Assembly (NCBI GenBank): GCA_040755975.1
Contig: JBFLZY010000013.1
Span: forward strand, 1 to 46,849
Length of the DNA: 46,849 bases
DNA from: JAIMBK01 sp040755975
GTDB lineage: Bacteria > Bacillota > Desulfotomaculia > Desulfotomaculales > Nap2-2B
Reading direction: 5' to 3'
Shown: positions 8,545 to 15,973 of the stretch, one piece after another
Layout: each line of letters starts with the position of its first letter
Numbering within the stretch: the stretch's first letter is position 1
The notes under the pieces: generated by a model
What the model was told of the DNA's origin: nothing
The model's input: the letters and a program-made list of their open reading frames with translations, nothing else
Database searches by the model: none
Program-made: the position numbers and the translations under genes

Positions 8545-9098
8545 CGACCAATCCTTTCGGCATCCCCCAACGAAAATCCTTTTGCCTGGGCCAAACATAT
8601 TTCTCTGACCCGGGCAAAGTACCGGCGGTAGCCCTCGCTCCGGTAATCGGGGTAGGTCCAGGGCAAAGGTTCGTATTTCCCGCGATAATAAAGAAGGGTA
8701 ACTTCCGCATAGATGCCGTCACGCAAATAAATGCGGTGGGAACGGTCCTTGGTGGTGGCCAAAACCAGCTTGGCCGGCGTCAGGTAACCGGGATCGATAT
8801 TGACTCTTCTCTTTCCTTCTCCGGCAAGCTCATTTTCCAATAAATTGGTGAAAACTTTTCTGAAGGCGAGCGAACCGGGATCAATTAAATTTGCGAAGCT
8901 GATAAATTGGCGGTATAAAGGACTGCCCATTTCCTTCTCGTAGTACCGGGTATAATTAAAATCCATGATTTCGCTCAGGCAATCAACCGGCCCCCATTCG
9001 TTTTCCAACCTTTTTTTAACGGCCTCGAAAAGAGACGGGCAGACCGCTATCAACCCTGCGAATAGTTTAACGGGACTGACCTCTCTCACCCGCCCCAT
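8541..9098 (-). CDS. DUF4416 family protein
   Basis: A 185-residue protein with the features I associate with DUF4416: PVKLFAGLI near the start, FDFNY-like MDFNYTRYYEKEMG in the middle, LTPAKLVLATTKDRSHRIYL and YRGKYEPLPWTYPDYRS towards the end. The family is uncharacterised, although some members carry a GTP-binding annotation; no Walker A loop is visible here. It has a good ribosome site (GGAGGTGAGGG before ATG 9098) and overlaps the following HD-GYP gene by four bases. It lies 117 bases after mtaD with no clear terminator between, so it may belong to the SAM-salvage transcript. Function unknown. Confidence 0.75.
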   Translation of the reverse strand: MGRVREVSPVKLFAGLIAVCPSLFEAVKKRLENEWGPVDCLSEIMDFNYTRYYEKEMGSPLYRQFISFANLIDPGSLAFRKVFTNLLENELAGEGKRRVNIDPGYLTPAKLVLATTKDRSHRIYLRDGIYAEVTLLYYRGKYEPLPWTYPDYRSEGYRRYFARVREICLAQAKGFSLGDAERIGR

Positions 9099-9215
9099 TT
9101 ACTCTCCCTCACCTCCATAAAGGCAAAGGCCGTAAGTATTCCCTTGAAAAGCAAACTTACCCTCGAATAGTTAATTTTTTAAGCAGTTTGATCACCCCCC
9201 GGCGCAGCCACAGCG

Positions 9216-10532
9216 TTATTTTGGGCGGTTCACCAGCCTTTGCGCACACTTCTGGGCCTGGTTCAGGACCTCTTCTTCGTCTATAGTCAGTAATTTCCTG
9301 TTCTCCATCAGCACGCGACCGTCTACCAGGACAGTTTCCACATCGGCCCCCTGGGCGGCGTAAACCAGATGGGCCACTGGATCGTGCCGGGGATACAGGT
9401 GGGGTTTCTGCAAGTTCACCAGGATCACGTCAGCCTTATAACCCGGCTTGAGCAGGCCAATCTCGTCACTTAAACCCAATGCCTTCGCCCCGTTGACCGT
9501 GGCCATGGCCAGCGCCTCAAAAGCGGGCAAAGCCCGCGGGTCCCCGGTAGCCACTTTCTGCAACAAGGCGGCCGTGCGCATTTCGTCGATCAGATCCAGG
9601 TTGTTGTTGCTGGCTGCGCCATCGGTGCCCAGGCCCACCACCGCGCCGGCAGCCAGCAAGCTGATCACCGGCGCAATCCCGCTGGCCAGCTTCATATTGC
9701 TCTGCGGGTTATGGGCAATCCCCACCTTTTTTGCCACCAGTATTTCTATATCCTTTTCCTCCAAATGCACGCAATGCGCGGCCAGCACCGGCAGCTCAAA
9801 CAGGCCCAGGTAGTCCATCAACTGGACCGGGGTTTTTCCGTATTGACGTTTAATCCCTTCCACTTCTCCGGCTGTTTCCGCCAGGTGAATATGGATGCCC
9901 AGCTTGAAATCGCGGGCAATTTTGATCACCCGTCGCAAAAAATCGGGCGGGCAGGTATAAGGAGCGTGCGGGCCTAACATGACGGTTATGCGTCCGCCGG
10001 CAGCCCCATGCCACTTCTTCGCAAATTCAACGCTGTATTCCAGCGGCGGCAACTCTCCCGCTCCGACCCCCGGGGTGGTGCCGATCATGCCCCGGGACAG
10101 GCTGGCGCGCAAGCCCGCCTTTTCTACCGCCCGGGCTACCTCCCCCATATGAAAATACATATCCGCAAAGGTGGTGGTGCCCGACCGGATCATCTCCAGG
10201 CAACACAAAAGAGTGCCCCAGTAAATATCCTCTTTTCGCAGGCCCGCTTCCAGCGGCCAGATCTTTTCTTCCAGCCACTGCATCAGGGGCAGGTCGTCGG
10301 CAAACCCGCGGAAAAGAGTCATTGCCGCGTGGGTGTGGCAGTTCACAAAGCCGGGTAGGGCGGCCATGTTTGTACCGTCAATTATTTTTTCCGGCTGAAA
10401 GTCCCCGGGCAGCGCGCCTTCTTTGCCGACGTAAACGATCCGCGGGCCGTTAACGGCGATTACTCCGTCTGGAATGATTGCTTCCGGGGATTCCATGGTG
10501 ATGATGGTGGCCCCTTTGATCAGGATATTCAA
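9216..10532 (-). CDS. mtaD: 5-methylthioadenosine/S-adenosylhomocysteine deaminase
   Basis: A 438-residue amidohydrolase of the MtaD/DadD group, which deaminates MTA, SAH and 5'-deoxyadenosine to the inosine forms. The metal-binding HTH is at residues 66-68 (NCHTHAAMTLFRG). The family motif FADDLPLMQWLEEKIWPLE follows, then HIHLAET, AHCVHL and the metal Asp in GTDGAASNNNLDL. The N-terminal strand and C-terminal DVILVNLQKPH form the small beta domain of this superfamily. Length is typical. It is the fifth gene of the mtnP-mtnA-ahcY-aldolase-mtaD cluster and starts 82 bases after the aldolase, across a repeat remnant. Context strongly favours this role over generic guanine or chlorohydrolase assignments. 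Confidence 0.88.
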   Translation of the reverse strand: MNILIKGATIITMESPEAIIPDGVIAVNGPRIVYVGKEGALPGDFQPEKIIDGTNMAALPGFVNCHTHAAMTLFRGFADDLPLMQWLEEKIWPLEAGLRKEDIYWGTLLCCLEMIRSGTTTFADMYFHMGEVARAVEKAGLRASLSRGMIGTTPGVGAGELPPLEYSVEFAKKWHGAAGGRITVMLGPHAPYTCPPDFLRRVIKIARDFKLGIHIHLAETAGEVEGIKRQYGKTPVQLMDYLGLFELPVLAAHCVHLEEKDIEILVAKKVGIAHNPQSNMKLASGIAPVISLLAAGAVVGLGTDGAASNNNLDLIDEMRTAALLQKVATGDPRALPAFEALAMATVNGAKALGLSDEIGLLKPGYKADVILVNLQKPHLYPRHDPVAHLVYAAQGADVETVLVDGRVLMENRKLLTIDEEEVLNQAQKCAQRLVNRPK

Positions 10533-10553
10533 ATATTTCTCCCCCTTCGAAAG

Positions 10554-10595
10554 TAGCTTATACCATCATTTTCCCATCGGGCTGGAATTGTCCGG
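10554..10595. repeat. Repeat element fragment (solo terminus)
   Basis: About 42 bases reading TAGCTTATACCATCAT, then TTTCCCATC, then the terminal repeat GGGCTGGAATTGTCCGG (10579-10595). The same block, including the flank outside the terminal repeat, occurs at 12617-12658 at the left end of the full copy. Only this end is present here, between the aldolase stop and the mtaD start, so it is either a deletion remnant or a shorter related unit. Confidence 0.75.
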
Positions 10596-10614
10596 CGCTT
10601 CCTAATCCCTGTTT

Positions 10615-11313
10615 TCAAGGGGGGCCGCCTGTTTTGTTCCGCAGCGCCGCGCTGCGTAAGAAATATTGGCCATAGCTCTGCAAATAGTTCTCCCGCAAGG
10701 CTTTAATTTCCTCCGCGGCCAGGGGAACGGGTTCACCGACCAGGCTGGCCCAGACGTACACGTTGGCTGATTTTTCGACAATCTGGCAAACAATGAGCGC
10801 TTCTTCCAGGGTTCTCCCCACGCCCACCACTCCGTGGTTGGCCAGCAGCACCGCTCCCAGCGAGCCCAAGGTTTCGGCGGCGACCTTCGCCAGTTCCGGA
10901 GTGCCCGCCCGGGCATAAGGGGCTACCGGCACCCCCCCGCCGACCATTTGCACCAGATCCTCCAGGATCGGCGGGATGGGCTGCCGGGCCACGGCCAAGG
11001 CGCTGGCACAGATGCTGTGCGTGTGCAGGATGGCGTTGACATCCGGCCTGGCCTGATAAATGGCCTGGTGGAGCATATACTCGGTGGAAGGCCGGTGTTC
11101 TCCTTCCACTACTTCTCCCTGCAGATTTAAAACGACCATATCTTTGCCGGCCAGTTCGGTATACGGCAAACCGGTGGGAGTAATGACAAACAGTTCTTCC
11201 CTGGGCACGCGCGCGGAAATATTGCCCCAGGTGCCGGCCACCAGGCCGCAGGAAGCCATTCGTAAACCATACCTGGCCACCTGCTCCCTTACTTTTTCTG
11301 CAGCAATGGACAT
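10615..11313 (-). CDS. Class II aldolase (fuculose-phosphate aldolase-like)
   Basis: A 232-residue zinc-dependent class II aldolase/adducin-family protein. The metal ligands are visible as HTHS (about residues 98-100) and NHGVV (about 160), with the catalytic Glu in the PSTEYMLHQAIYQ segment and the substrate Gly-Asn motif WGNISAR near residue 30. Family members split ketose-1-phosphates into dihydroxyacetone phosphate and an aldehyde. Beside mtnP, mtnA and a deaminase, the expected substrate is 5-methylthioribulose-1-phosphate or 5-deoxyribulose-1-phosphate, as in the described DHAP shunt of anaerobic MTA and 5'-deoxyadenosine salvage. That substrate is an inference from context; fuculose-phosphate or rhamnulose-phosphate cannot be excluded. 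It lies 32 bases downstream of ahcY. Confidence 0.82.
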   Translation of the reverse strand: MSIAAEKVREQVARYGLRMASCGLVAGTWGNISARVPREELFVITPTGLPYTELAGKDMVVLNLQGEVVEGEHRPSTEYMLHQAIYQARPDVNAILHTHSICASALAVARQPIPPILEDLVQMVGGGVPVAPYARAGTPELAKVAAETLGSLGAVLLANHGVVGVGRTLEEALIVCQIVEKSANVYVWASLVGEPVPLAAEEIKALRENYLQSYGQYFLRSAALRNKTGGPP

Positions 11314-11345
11314 TTTTCCCTTCCCCTGCCTTTACCAGGTTTGGT

Positions 11346-12593
11346 TCAACCTGCCGATAAAATATATTCTTCCTGGGCGGGACGCAAACGATCCAGCTCA
11401 ATTCCCAGGGAGGTCAGCTTCAGTTCGGCCACCCGCCGGTCAATTTCCGGCGGCACCTGGTAAACGCGCCTTTCCAACCGGCCTTTGTTTTGGCAGATAT
11501 ACCGGGCGCAAAGAGCCTGCAAGGCAAACGACATATCCATGATTTCCGCCGGGTGGCCGTCGCCGGCGGCCAGGTTGACCAGCCGGCCTTCGGCCAGCAG
11601 ATAGAGGCGGCGGCCGTCGGGCATGGCATATTCTTCGATGTTTTGCCGGACCACCCGGCGCGCCGCCGCCAGTTTGTTTAAATCAGGCTTATTGATTTCC
11701 ACGTCAAAATGACCCGCGTTGGCCAAAATGGCACCGTCCTTCATCAGGCGGTAATGACGCTCGTTAAGAACGTCCCGGCAACCGGTAACCGTGATAAACA
11801 GATCGCCCAACCGGGCCGCCTGTTCGCCGGTCATTACCTGGTAGCCGTCCATGTGCGCTTCAATGGCCTTGACCGGGTCCACCTCGCACACGATTACTCT
11901 GGCCCCCAGGCCGTCCGCGCGCCTGGCCACCCCCTTACCGCACCAGCCGTAGCCAAAAACCACCACCGTTTTGCCGGCCACAACCAGATTGGTTGTCCGC
12001 ATGATGCCGGACCATACCGATTCCCCCGTTCCGTACCGGTTGTCAAACAGGTACTTCATAAAGGCGTTATTTACCGCCAGCATTGGAAACAACAAGCTGC
12101 CGGCCCGCTCCCGGGCCTGCAGGCGCAAAACACCCGTGGTTGTTTCTTCACATCCTCCCCAGACATTATCAGCCAGCTCCCTGCGTTCGGTATGCAAAAG
12201 CTGGACCAGGTCCCCGCCGTCGTCAATAATAATGTGGGGGCCGGTATCCAGAACACGCAGTAAATGCTCCCGGTATTCCTCTTCCGTGGCCTTATACCAG
12301 GCGTAAACATTAATTCCTTCTTGGACCAGGGCGGCGGCCACGTCGTCTTGAGTGGACAACGGGTTGGAGCCGCTGATTGCCACCTGCGCCCCGCCGGCCT
12401 GCAAAACCTTCGCCAGATAGGCCGTCTTGGCTTCAAGGTGAATGCTCAAGGCAATCTTGACGCCGGTGAAGGGTTGTTCGCGCTCAAATTCGCCGCGAAT
12501 TACGTTGAGCACGGGCATGTGCGCCCGCACCCAGTCGATTTTGAGCAATCCCTGCGGCGCCAGGTTGATGTCCCGTACTATATACTTTTCCAC
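11346..12593 (-). CDS. ahcY: Adenosylhomocysteinase-family hydrolase (short archaeal/Thermotoga type)
   Basis: A 415-residue NAD-dependent SAH hydrolase homologue. Seen are IIDDGGDL, CEETTTGV, VNNAFMKYLFDNRYG (catalytic Lys and Asp), the Rossmann loop VVFGYGWCGKGVA and NAGHFDVE. It lacks the insertion and the C-terminal KPDHYRY tail of the eukaryotic/proteobacterial form and ends in QEEYILSAG. The adenine-contact helix reads HLEAKTA rather than HMTVETA. In methanogens a similar short enzyme beside a SAH deaminase was shown to act on S-inosylhomocysteine. Because mtaD is in this cluster, the true substrate here could be the inosyl form; this is inference. It starts downstream of a full repeat copy. 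Confidence 0.9.
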   Translation of the reverse strand: MEKYIVRDINLAPQGLLKIDWVRAHMPVLNVIRGEFEREQPFTGVKIALSIHLEAKTAYLAKVLQAGGAQVAISGSNPLSTQDDVAAALVQEGINVYAWYKATEEEYREHLLRVLDTGPHIIIDDGGDLVQLLHTERRELADNVWGGCEETTTGVLRLQARERAGSLLFPMLAVNNAFMKYLFDNRYGTGESVWSGIMRTTNLVVAGKTVVVFGYGWCGKGVARRADGLGARVIVCEVDPVKAIEAHMDGYQVMTGEQAARLGDLFITVTGCRDVLNERHYRLMKDGAILANAGHFDVEINKPDLNKLAAARRVVRQNIEEYAMPDGRRLYLLAEGRLVNLAAGDGHPAEIMDMSFALQALCARYICQNKGRLERRVYQVPPEIDRRVAELKLTSLGIELDRLRPAQEEYILSAG

Positions 12594-12640
12594 GGCAAAG
12601 ACTCCTCCCCAGAAAATAGCTTATACCATCATTTCCCATC

Positions 12641-12895
12641 GGGCTGGAATTTGTCCGGCTCGCTCCGATGCTCCGGGCTGACGAAACATCGGCTTGGCTC
12701 AGAGCAAACCAGGCAGCGCTGCAAAATGCGCACGAAACGTTAGTTTTCTTCCTCCAGTTGTTCTTAAGCGTTAAAAAACTACTTTTTGCATCCTGTTCTC
12801 GGCGCTTTTCGCGCTGCCGGTTCGCTAACCTCACCTGCGCCGTGTTTCGTTACCAGCCCTACGCATATGTCGCTCACCCGGACAAATTCCAGCCC
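12641..12895. repeat. Palindromic repeat element, copy 2 (MITE-like)
   Basis: This 255-bp element has perfect 18-bp terminal inverted repeats: GGGCTGGAATTTGTCCGG at 12641-12658 and CCGGACAAATTCCAGCCC at 12878-12895. The arms inside the ends are also related as inverted copies, for example AAACCAGGCAGCGC on the left against GCGCTGCCGGTTCGC on the right, leaving a central region with ACGTTAGTTTTC. It lies between mtnA and ahcY within an otherwise tight minus-strand cluster and accounts for nearly all of the 12594-12953 gap. No protein is encoded. A hairpin of this size could terminate or process the transcript. Confidence 0.87.
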
Positions 12896-12953
12896 TCATT
12901 TTCACCTTTAATGGCGATAATGAATGTTCGTCATGGGCAACTCTTCAAAAAGA

Positions 12954-13994
12954 TCAGGTACCAGGTTGAACAAGGCGGGCCAGAGATTCCCGGTAGGGAG
13001 GGCGCACCACGCCCCGCTCGGTAATTATTGCCGTCACCAGCCTGGCCGGGGTAATGTCGAAGGCCGGGTTCCAGACCCGTATCCCGGGCGCGGCCACCGG
13101 TTGGCCCGCCAGGTGGGTGACTTCGGCAGGATCTCTTTCTTCAATAGGAATATCTTTACCTTCCGCCAGGGAGAAATCCACCGTTGAAAGGGGAGCGGCC
13201 ACATAAAAAGGCATACCGTGTTCTTTCGCCAGCACCGCCAGGCCGTACGTTCCGATTTTATTGGCCACATCCCCGTTGGCCGCAATGCGGTCCGCACCCA
13301 CAATAACCAGATCCACCCCGCCCCTGGCCATCAGACTGGCCGCCATGTTATCGGTGATCAAAGTAACCGGGATGTTTTCCTGAAGTAACTCCCAGGCCGT
13401 CAACCGGGCGCCCTGCAAAAGCGGCCTGGTCTCGTTGGCGTATACGCTGACCTTCTTTCCGGCGGCAACTGCTGCCCTCACCACCCCCAGGGCGGTTCCA
13501 TAACCTGCCGTGGCCAGCGCGCCGGCATTGCAATGCGTAAGGATACGCCCCTCCTGGGGAATCAGCTCCTGGCCCCAATACCCAATCGCCCTGTTTGTTT
13601 GCAAGTCTTCACGGTAGATCGCGTGGGCTTCTTCCAACAATATCCTGCGCAGTTCGGCAGGTTCCTCTCCGGGAGCATTTTCCAGCCGGGCGAGCATGCG
13701 CTGCAAAGCCCAGCTCAGGTTAACGGCCGTGGGCCGCGTGAGGAGCAAAGCTTCGGCTATTTCCTTTGCCCTACCAATAAATTCCCGGCGGGAAGAAAAT
13801 TTTCCCGCCGGTAACCCCAGCACCAGTCCGTAAGCGGCGGCCACGCCAATGGCCGGCGCTCCCCGGACGCTTAAGGACCGAATGGCCTCGGCCACCCTTT
13901 GGTGATCCCGGCAGTAGATATACTCAACTTTCGCGGGCAGTTTGGTTTGATCTAAAAGCACCAACGTGTCGTTCTCCCAGCGCATGGTTTCCAT
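12954..13994 (-). CDS. mtnA: S-methyl-5-thioribose-1-phosphate isomerase
   Basis: A 346-residue aldose-ketose isomerase of the eIF2B-alpha-like family that converts 5-methylthioribose-1-phosphate (and in related routes 5-deoxyribose-1-phosphate) to the ribulose form. The family markers are SVRGAPAIGVAAAYG, THCNAGALATAGYGTALG with the catalytic Cys, and IVGADRIAANGDVANKIGTY with the catalytic Asp. The last is followed by the family's PFYVAAPLSTVD and IEERDPAEVT. Length is normal. It follows mtnP by 104 bases, supplying the next step. The downstream repeat element separates it from ahcY. Translation initiation factor subunits are the only close confusion and are excluded by the intact active-site motifs. 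Confidence 0.93.
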   Translation of the reverse strand: METMRWENDTLVLLDQTKLPAKVEYIYCRDHQRVAEAIRSLSVRGAPAIGVAAAYGLVLGLPAGKFSSRREFIGRAKEIAEALLLTRPTAVNLSWALQRMLARLENAPGEEPAELRRILLEEAHAIYREDLQTNRAIGYWGQELIPQEGRILTHCNAGALATAGYGTALGVVRAAVAAGKKVSVYANETRPLLQGARLTAWELLQENIPVTLITDNMAASLMARGGVDLVIVGADRIAANGDVANKIGTYGLAVLAKEHGMPFYVAAPLSTVDFSLAEGKDIPIEERDPAEVTHLAGQPVAAPGIRVWNPAFDITPARLVTAIITERGVVRPPYRESLARLVQPGT

Positions 13995-14098
13995 TTTTAG
14001 AATCCCTTTCTGAATTTAACTTTAGCGCCCGAAGGGCACGGCTTACCCATTCGCTGGCGGTACCCTGGTAACCCGCAAAATAATTTGTCAAGGCATGT

Positions 14099-14905
14099 TC
14101 AAAGCTCCTTTGCTCCAGTCTGGTCAACAACAGCGGGATCGAAGAGCATTTCCTGGCATAAGCAAGTACGTTCCGGGTCCAGGCGGGCAATGGCGTTTAA
14201 AATCAGCCGGCGGATGTTATCCAGATTCTCGCTCATGACATCCACAACCTCCTGGTGAGACAACCGCCGCACAGAAATTCCGGCGGCGAAATTGGTCACC
14301 ATGGCAATGGTAGCGTAGCAGATCCCGGCTTCGCGGGCCAGCACTACCTCCGGAACGCTGGTCATGCCCACCACGTCGCCCCCGCAATGCCTGAACAGGC
14401 GAATCTCCGCCGGCGTCTCGAAGCGCGGCCCCTCGCTGCACACGTACGTGCCGCCAAAATGATGGTCCAAACCCATCCCCCAGGCAGTTTCCGCCAGCAG
14501 CTTGCGTAATTCCGGACAATAGGGCTCGGTCATGTCCAGGTGAACCACACCCTTTTCAACGAAGGTTTGCGGACGGGACCTGGTAAAGTCTAAAAATTGA
14601 TCGACAAAGACAAATTCCCTGGGTTTCATCCCGGCGTTTAAGGAGCCCACCGCTGCTGTGGCCAGGATGTTTTTTACTCCGAGGCGCTTCAAACCCCAGA
14701 TATTGGCCCGGTAATTTACCAGATGGGGGGGAATGGCATGCTCCTCTCCGTGTCTGGCCATAAAAGCTACTTCTTTACCTTGATACTTGCCGACTTTGAC
14801 CGTAATTACACCGAAGGGTGTAATTACCGCCTCGCTCCGAACGTCTTCCAACAGGTGGGGATCATAGATCCCCGTCCCGCCAATAATCGCAATCCGGACA
14901 CTCAT
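14099..14905 (-). CDS. mtnP: MTA/methylthioinosine phosphorylase family protein
   Basis: A 268-residue trimeric PNP-family nucleoside phosphorylase. The N-terminus IAIIGGTGIYDP, the phosphate-binding RHGEEHAIPPHLVNYRAN and TAAVGSLN, and the purine-site segment SEGPRFETPAEIR all fit MTA phosphorylase. The specificity loop reads VTNFAAG with Asn205, where adenine-specific human MTAP has TDYD. An Asn there is the mark of 6-oxopurine (hypoxanthine/guanine) enzymes, so methylthioinosine or 5'-deoxyinosine may be the real substrate. That fits the deaminase gene downstream. It is the first gene of the salvage cluster; the 5' region up to 15020 lacks a convincing promoter but has a palindrome GGTAAAATTACC (14974-14985, minus strand). 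Confidence 0.88.
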   Translation of the reverse strand: MSVRIAIIGGTGIYDPHLLEDVRSEAVITPFGVITVKVGKYQGKEVAFMARHGEEHAIPPHLVNYRANIWGLKRLGVKNILATAAVGSLNAGMKPREFVFVDQFLDFTRSRPQTFVEKGVVHLDMTEPYCPELRKLLAETAWGMGLDHHFGGTYVCSEGPRFETPAEIRLFRHCGGDVVGMTSVPEVVLAREAGICYATIAMVTNFAAGISVRRLSHQEVVDVMSENLDNIRRLILNAIARLDPERTCLCQEMLFDPAVVDQTGAKEL

Positions 14906-15020
14906 GAATCTTTAAAACCTCCCCTCTCTCCAACCCCTATATTCTTCCTCTGCTTTTGAATTTCCTTCCCTGCCGGTAATTTTACCTGCTTTTTTAAAAT
15001 CTATAACGCTGAAATTTAAT

Positions 15021-15056
15021 TTGCCATCCGGCAACTTAAGTGATATAATAAGTTGC
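15021..15056 (+). promoter_or_regulatory. Promoter and overlapping inverted repeat for the AblB-like gene
   Basis: TTGCCA at 15021-15026 and TATAAT at 15044-15049 are 17 bases apart, close to the sigma-A consensus, about 70 bases before the gene. A 7-bp inverted repeat, GCAACTT at 15031-15037 and AAGTTGC at 15050-15056, brackets the -10 element and could be a repressor site. A tandem duplication TTGGACAAAT lies at 15081-15100. Confidence 0.65.
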
Positions 15057-15120
15057 AAGCAGAAAAAACTGGCTAATCCTTTGGACAAATTTGGACAAAT
15101 ACGGAAGGGGTGAACGTGAA

Positions 15121-15966
15121 GTGCTCAATAACTCTGCCCGGAAGCAAAAAATTTTAAAGGGAGCCGGTGACCTGTTCGTCCACCAGGAAAAAGGGTTCAC
15201 TGTCCACGTCCGCCTGGACAGAGGCAACGAGTTGCTTTGGGTCGTGGATTACGAAGTATCGGCAAGCAAAAACTTTTGCAATTACCTGTGGGAACTGGCT
15301 CGCCATCTTAACGTGGGGAAAATTATTTTTCCGGCCCGGCCCTACGACCTGTACTTTTTAAAAAATGAATGGTTCGTTGTGGAAGGTTATCTCGATGGGT
15401 TCTTTGCCGGTGTTCCGGGATGTTTTTTAGCCGGCTTTCGCAATCCCGGCCGCGCGCTGAGCTCTTCTCTTGCAGAAGAACAAAGAGCCTTGACCAGGAT
15501 TTTAACCTCCCGCAGGACAAGGCAGACCTTTTTACCCCCCGGAATAAAAATAACCCAGGCTACCGAAAACGATGCCGCAACCCTGAATTCAATCCTGAAA
15601 ACCAATCCCGCCCGGATCGTCTCTGCGCTGAGGAAGGGAGATGTTTACCTGGTTGCCCGGCAAGCGGAAAAAATAGCCGGGGTGGTCGCCGCCGAGCGCG
15701 ATTTGAAATATAAGCGGGCGGAAATAACTTGCTGCACCATCCTCCCTGAATACCAGAACAGCCACCTGAGCAACGTTCTTTTCCAGGCGCTGGGTGAAAA
15801 ATGCCGTTCATTGGAAATCCACTGCCTTTACAGCCTGGTCAAAGCTTCTGCCTACGAGCTGAACCTCGCCCTGCATAATTCCGGTTTTCTTTTCCGGGGA
15901 ACGCTGGTTAACAACTGTTCGGTTGCGGAACGGTTTGAAAATCTGCACATCTGGGTGCTCCCCTGA
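15121..15966 (+). CDS. AblB-like GNAT acetyltransferase (putative beta-lysine acetyltransferase)
   Basis: A 281-residue two-part protein. The N-terminal half resembles the AblB-specific domain: FTVHVRLDRGNELLWVVDYE, then the ARHLNVGKIIFPAR segment and VEGYLDGFFAGVPGCFLAGF, matching the family's 'E-x-I-x-GFF-G' pattern. The C-terminal half is a GNAT fold (ITQATENDAATLNSIL ... VYLVARQAEKIAGVV ... CCTILPEYQNSHLSNVLFQAL). The usual acetyl-CoA loop R-G-x-G-x is replaced by QNSHLS, so acetyltransferase activity is uncertain. AblB makes N-acetyl-beta-lysine, an osmolyte, with lysine aminomutase AblA, which is absent here. GTG 15121 with AAGGGG about ten bases upstream is preferred to TTG 15091. It is divergent from mtnP, and its stop lies seven bases from the convergent ftsY stop. 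Confidence 0.6.
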   Translation: MLNNSARKQKILKGAGDLFVHQEKGFTVHVRLDRGNELLWVVDYEVSASKNFCNYLWELARHLNVGKIIFPARPYDLYFLKNEWFVVEGYLDGFFAGVPGCFLAGFRNPGRALSSSLAEEQRALTRILTSRRTRQTFLPPGIKITQATENDAATLNSILKTNPARIVSALRKGDVYLVARQAEKIAGVVAAERDLKYKRAEITCCTILPEYQNSHLSNVLFQALGEKCRSLEIHCLYSLVKASAYELNLALHNSGFLFRGTLVNNCSVAERFENLHIWVLP

Positions 15967-15973
15967 ATCTTTC

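Noticed and set aside
13924..14190. An 88-residue minus-strand frame across the mtnA-mtnP junction
   Set aside because: It overlaps both genes out of frame and has no recognisable fold. The 104-base gap is treated as noncoding.
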